A DNA stretch of 8,102 bases from Hyphomicrobiales bacterium. Lineage in GTDB: Bacteria > Pseudomonadota > Alphaproteobacteria > Rhizobiales > Xanthobacteraceae. The position numbers and the translations under genes were made by a program. The notes under the pieces are model-generated. The model made no database searches. It was not told the origin of the DNA and worked only from the letters and a program-made list of their open reading frames with translations. Shown piece by piece: positions 5,995 to 8,102 of this stretch. The stretch is from positions 1 to 8,102 of the forward strand of contig JACQDO010000111.1 of assembly GCA_016201085.1 (NCBI GenBank), given 5' to 3'. The number at the start of each line of letters is the position of its first letter. Position 1 is the first letter of the stretch.

Positions 5995-6617
5995 TCAGCG
6001 CTTTCGTTTGGCTTTTTTCTTCGGCGTGCGCCAGTTGCCTTCCGCCTTGTCCAACCGCACCGACCAGTATTCCCAGGCGCGCGCCACCGGTCCCGGCCGC
6101 AGATTGTATTCGCCGGCGAGTTCGGTCTCGGTGGCGTTGAGCGGCGAGACGTGGCCGAGGTTATGCGCCTCGATCTGCAGCGCCGCGTTGCGCGCGGTAT
6201 AGATGGTGCGGAACACCAGCTCTTCTAGCGTCTTGCCGGCCACCGTCGCGCCATGCCGGCGCATCAGCACGATCCAGTTCGCTCCCAGCGCGCGCGCCAG
6301 CGAGGCGCCTTCCTCGGGCTTCGCCACGATCAACGTGGTGTTGCCGAAGTCGTCGCGGGCGTCCCAGAACGGCACTTTGGCGCCGAGCGTGGCGCCGAGG
6401 TGATAGACCGGCTTGAGCTCCATGCCGGAAATGCAGAACGGCAGTCGGGCTGCACCAGCTCAGGCCCGCGCGAGCGCGACATCAGATAGCGGCCCGGATC
6501 GGTCGGATGCCGCATGGTGACGTGGCCGAAAGCGTCGAGCACGCCCTCATTGGCGATCATGCGGTTGGCGCGCGCGAGTACGTCGCGGGCTTGATCGAGT
6601 CTGCTGGGCACGGGCAT
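5995..6617 (-). pseudogene. Class II aldolase/adducin family gene, internal deletion and frameshift
   Basis: Two pieces of one class II aldolase-like gene in different frames. The N-terminal piece starts at ATG 6617 and reads QARDVLARANRMIANEG, GHVTMRHP and SRSRGPELVQPD, ending in register near 6444; that frame then runs on as nonsense to 6330. From about 6444 the other frame reads LPFCISGMELKPVYHLGA, then RRHGATVAGKTLEELVFR and ETELAGEYNLRPGPVARAW, and ends TGA at 5997-5995 with a Lys/Arg-rich tail. In intact relatives these parts are joined by roughly 45-50 residues carrying the HGEIY catalytic glutamate and the HxH metal ligands; here they are absent, while the later metal ligand (His in RRHGAT) remains. 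The product should therefore be inactive whichever frame is read. Intact members cleave or decarboxylate hydroxy-acid or sugar-phosphate substrates with a divalent metal. A GTG three codons into the frame has better ribosome-site spacing than the ATG. An assembly error is the only alternative. Confidence 0.85.
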
Positions 6618-6657
6618 TTCCTCATTTTGTTTTCTTGGTCCGCCGAACTTATCGCGT

Positions 6658-7080
6658 TTACCGGCGCGGCGACCAGCCTACCGGCGCCAGCTCGAAGCCC
6701 GCGAAGGAAAAGCCGGGCGCCACCGTACAGCCCACGAGCGTCCAGTCGCCGAGCGATTCCGCCGCCTGCCAGGCGCGCGCCGGCACCGTCACCTGCGGGA
6801 CTTCGTCGGCATGGATATCGGCGCCGAGCCGGACGATCTCCTCCTTGGCGCCGTCGACCACCGACAGCTTGAGCGGCGCGCCGGCGTAGTAATGCCAGAT
6901 CTCGACGGCGTCGATGCGGTGCCAGTGCGAGCGCTCGCCGCGCGCCAGCAGGAACAGGATCGCGGTCGAGGCGGCGCGGCCGTCGATCAGGCGCGGATCG
7001 CGGAAGGTCTCGCGGTAATGGCCGCCTTCCGGATGCGGCGCCAGATCGAGGGCGCGGATCATTTCGGCGGCGGTGGGCAT
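6658..7080 (-). CDS. Cupin domain protein, DUF985 family
   Basis: A 140-residue single-domain cupin. Seen in order: LAPHPEGGHYRETFRDP (13-29), the strand TAILFLLARGERSHWHR (39-55) with H52 and H54, EIWHYYAGAPL (60-70) with E60 and H63, a second strand pair with LGADIHADEVPQVTVPARAW (85-104), and GCTVAPGFSFAGFELA (117-132). The His/His/Glu/His set could bind a metal as in other cupins. The family's reaction is not established; some DUF985 members have been described as sugar-nucleotide epimerase-like, but I would not transfer that here. It is cytoplasmic, with no signal peptide. The ATG follows the gloB stop directly (TAGATG) with no visible Shine-Dalgarno, so it is probably translated by ribosomes finishing gloB. 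A 40-base gap separates it from the broken aldolase gene downstream. Confidence 0.85.
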   Translation of the reverse strand: MPTAAEMIRALDLAPHPEGGHYRETFRDPRLIDGRAASTAILFLLARGERSHWHRIDAVEIWHYYAGAPLKLSVVDGAKEEIVRLGADIHADEVPQVTVPARAWQAAESLGDWTLVGCTVAPGFSFAGFELAPVGWSPRR

Positions 7081-7848
7081 CTAGAATTTGTTCTTGCGTG
7101 CGCGGATCTCGGCAAACACCTGCGCGGCCGGCTTGCCCGCCATGCCAATGCCGGCTGCTACTTCCGGCAGGTCGGCGCGCAGGAACGGATTGGCCCGCTT
7201 TTCCTCGCCGATGGTGGTGGGAATGGTCGGCTCGCCCGTGGCGACCTGCTGCTTGGCCTGCGTCTCGCGTGCGGCCAGCGCCGCATTGTCCGGTTCGATG
7301 GTGCGCGCGAACCTGATATTGGCCGCGGTGTATTCGTGTCCGCAATAGATCTCGGTATCGTCCGGCAGGTCGCGCAACTTGCAGAGCGAGCGCCACATCA
7401 TGCCGGGCGTGCCCTCGATGACGCGGCCGCAGCCGATGGAGAACAGCGTGTCGCCGACGAACGCCACGCTGTCGGCGTGAAACCAGTAAGTGATATGGCC
7501 ATTGGTGTGGCCCGGCGTCTCGATCACGTTGGCCGAGAGCGTGCCGACCTTGACCTTGTCGCCTTCGCGTACGGTCTGGTCCACGGCCGGAATCGTGTCG
7601 GCTTCTGCGCTCGGGGCCACCACGCGGCATTTGTATTTTTCCTTCAGCGCCTTGATGCCGTCGGTGTGGTCGGCGTGGTGATGGGTGACCAGGATGTCGG
7701 TGAGTGCCCAGCCGGTGGCCTTGAGCGCGGCCTCGATCGGGCCTGCCTCGGGCGCGTCGATCGAGGCGGTGGCGCCGCTTTCCGGGTCATGCAGCAGCAC
7801 CCCGTAATTGTCGGATCGGCAGAGAAACAGGCGGATTTCCGCGGGCAT
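7081..7848 (-). CDS. gloB: Hydroxyacylglutathione hydrolase (glyoxalase II)
   Basis: A 255-residue metallo-beta-lactamase-fold enzyme that hydrolyses S-D-lactoylglutathione to D-lactate and glutathione, the second step of methylglyoxal detoxification in the cytoplasm. The binuclear metal site is complete: THHHADHTDG (H56, H58, D60, H61), TPGHTNGH (H114), VGDTLFSIGCGR (D133) and CGHEYT (H171). The N-terminus with SDNYGVLLHD and the C-terminal helical part with NPFLR and a basic IRARKNKF end, which contacts glutathione in the family, match length and order of true GloB rather than generic beta-lactamase-like proteins. AGGA lies eight bases before the ATG at 7848. It is the first gene of a minus-strand series with the cupin, and divergent from a methyltransferase gene 121 bases away, an arrangement I recall from Bradyrhizobiaceae. 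Confidence 0.95.
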   Translation of the reverse strand: MPAEIRLFLCRSDNYGVLLHDPESGATASIDAPEAGPIEAALKATGWALTDILVTHHHADHTDGIKALKEKYKCRVVAPSAEADTIPAVDQTVREGDKVKVGTLSANVIETPGHTNGHITYWFHADSVAFVGDTLFSIGCGRVIEGTPGMMWRSLCKLRDLPDDTEIYCGHEYTAANIRFARTIEPDNAALAARETQAKQQVATGEPTIPTTIGEEKRANPFLRADLPEVAAGIGMAGKPAAQVFAEIRARKNKF

Positions 7849-7969
7849 CGGCGTGGTCCTCGTGGACGGCTGTCGGCGGCGTTAACCGTATCACGATGAT
7901 GAATTGTGTCGCACCCCTGGCGTCCTACGCGAGGCGCCGCGGTCAACCATTTCGTGTTAGTTTTATCCC
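7849..7969. promoter_or_regulatory. Divergent promoter region, gloB / methyltransferase
   Basis: The 121 bases between two divergent starts must carry promoters for both. The gloB ribosome site (AGGA) is visible at its left end. No clear Shine-Dalgarno precedes the ATG at 7970, and no strong -35/-10 pair or operator palindrome could be picked out by eye. Confidence 0.5.
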
Positions 7970-8102
7970 ATGTCGATCGACGTCGTGGACCTGCGCAACT
8001 TCTATGGCCAGCGGCTGGGCGTGGTGGCCAGCCGCTTCGTCGGCCGTGGCATCCGCAGCCTGTGGAAGGATACCGCCGGCCAACGCATGCTCGGCATCGG
8101 CT
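7970..8102 (+). CDS. SAM-dependent methyltransferase, 3' part beyond window
   Basis: The first 44 codons of a gene that continues past the window end. It starts MSIDVVDLRNFYGQRLG and reaches GQRMLGIG, which looks like the start of the glycine-rich SAM-binding motif I of a class I methyltransferase. The opening DLR.FY....G.VA.R and the phrase R.LW.D..G.R.LG.G match uncharacterised methyltransferases that I recall next to gloB in Bradyrhizobium and relatives. The methyl acceptor is not known for this group. The ATG at 7970 has no obvious Shine-Dalgarno; the family-like N-terminus supports it all the same. It reads away from gloB, so the two share an upstream region. Confidence 0.7.
   Translation, partial: MSIDVVDLRNFYGQRLGVVASRFVGRGIRSLWKDTAGQRMLGIG

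Noticed and set aside
6557..7630. Minus-strand open frame of 357 codons through gloB and the cupin.
   Set aside because: Arginine-rich shadow frame with no recognisable domain; it overlaps two genes with complete motifs in another frame.

Overview
This window is a GC-rich, gene-dense piece of a bacterial chromosome. It most resembles an alphaproteobacterium of the Hyphomicrobiales (Bradyrhizobium / Xanthobacteraceae-like). The reasons are a PhaB-type reductase, a gloB plus DUF985 cupin pair divergent from a methyltransferase that looks like those I recall from Bradyrhizobiaceae, the high third-position GC, and a possible relic of an intergenic repeat known from this order. The genus call is inference.

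Layout. 1-468 (+) is the 3' part of an acetoacetyl-CoA reductase gene (phaB, polyhydroxybutyrate synthesis). It meets, tail to tail, a two-gene minus-strand unit: an FAD/NAD(P)-dependent monooxygenase-like oxidoreductase (3067-1781), then an ATP-grasp ligase (1784-465) whose start overlaps its stop as ATGA. Next, 4751-3267 (-) is a strikingly AT-rich gene for a multi-spanning membrane protein of glycosyltransferase-C type, most likely acquired by transfer. An intergenic stretch on each side of it (3068-3266 and 4752-5020) holds hairpins, a possible repeat relic and a very small ORF.

From 7848 down to 5021 (-) runs a compact series: gloB (hydroxyacylglutathione hydrolase), a DUF985 cupin, a class II aldolase gene broken by an internal deletion with frameshift, and a periplasmic substrate-binding protein of NitT/TauT type. 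The genes abut or nearly overlap, so they may be one transcript. At 7970 (+) a SAM-dependent methyltransferase begins and runs off the window.

How they fit together. phaB belongs to carbon storage. The oxidoreductase/ATP-grasp pair looks like a small modification pathway (oxidation of an amine or similar group plus ligation of a carboxylate to an amine or other nucleophile) of unknown product; it is the best candidate here for undescribed chemistry. The membrane protein may act on surface polysaccharide or lipid and need not be linked to it. GloB completes glyoxalase detoxification of methylglyoxal. The aldolase and binding protein probably formed a small catabolic unit that is now decaying, since the aldolase has lost its catalytic and metal-binding segment. 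No RNA gene, CRISPR array, intact mobile element or phage gene was seen.
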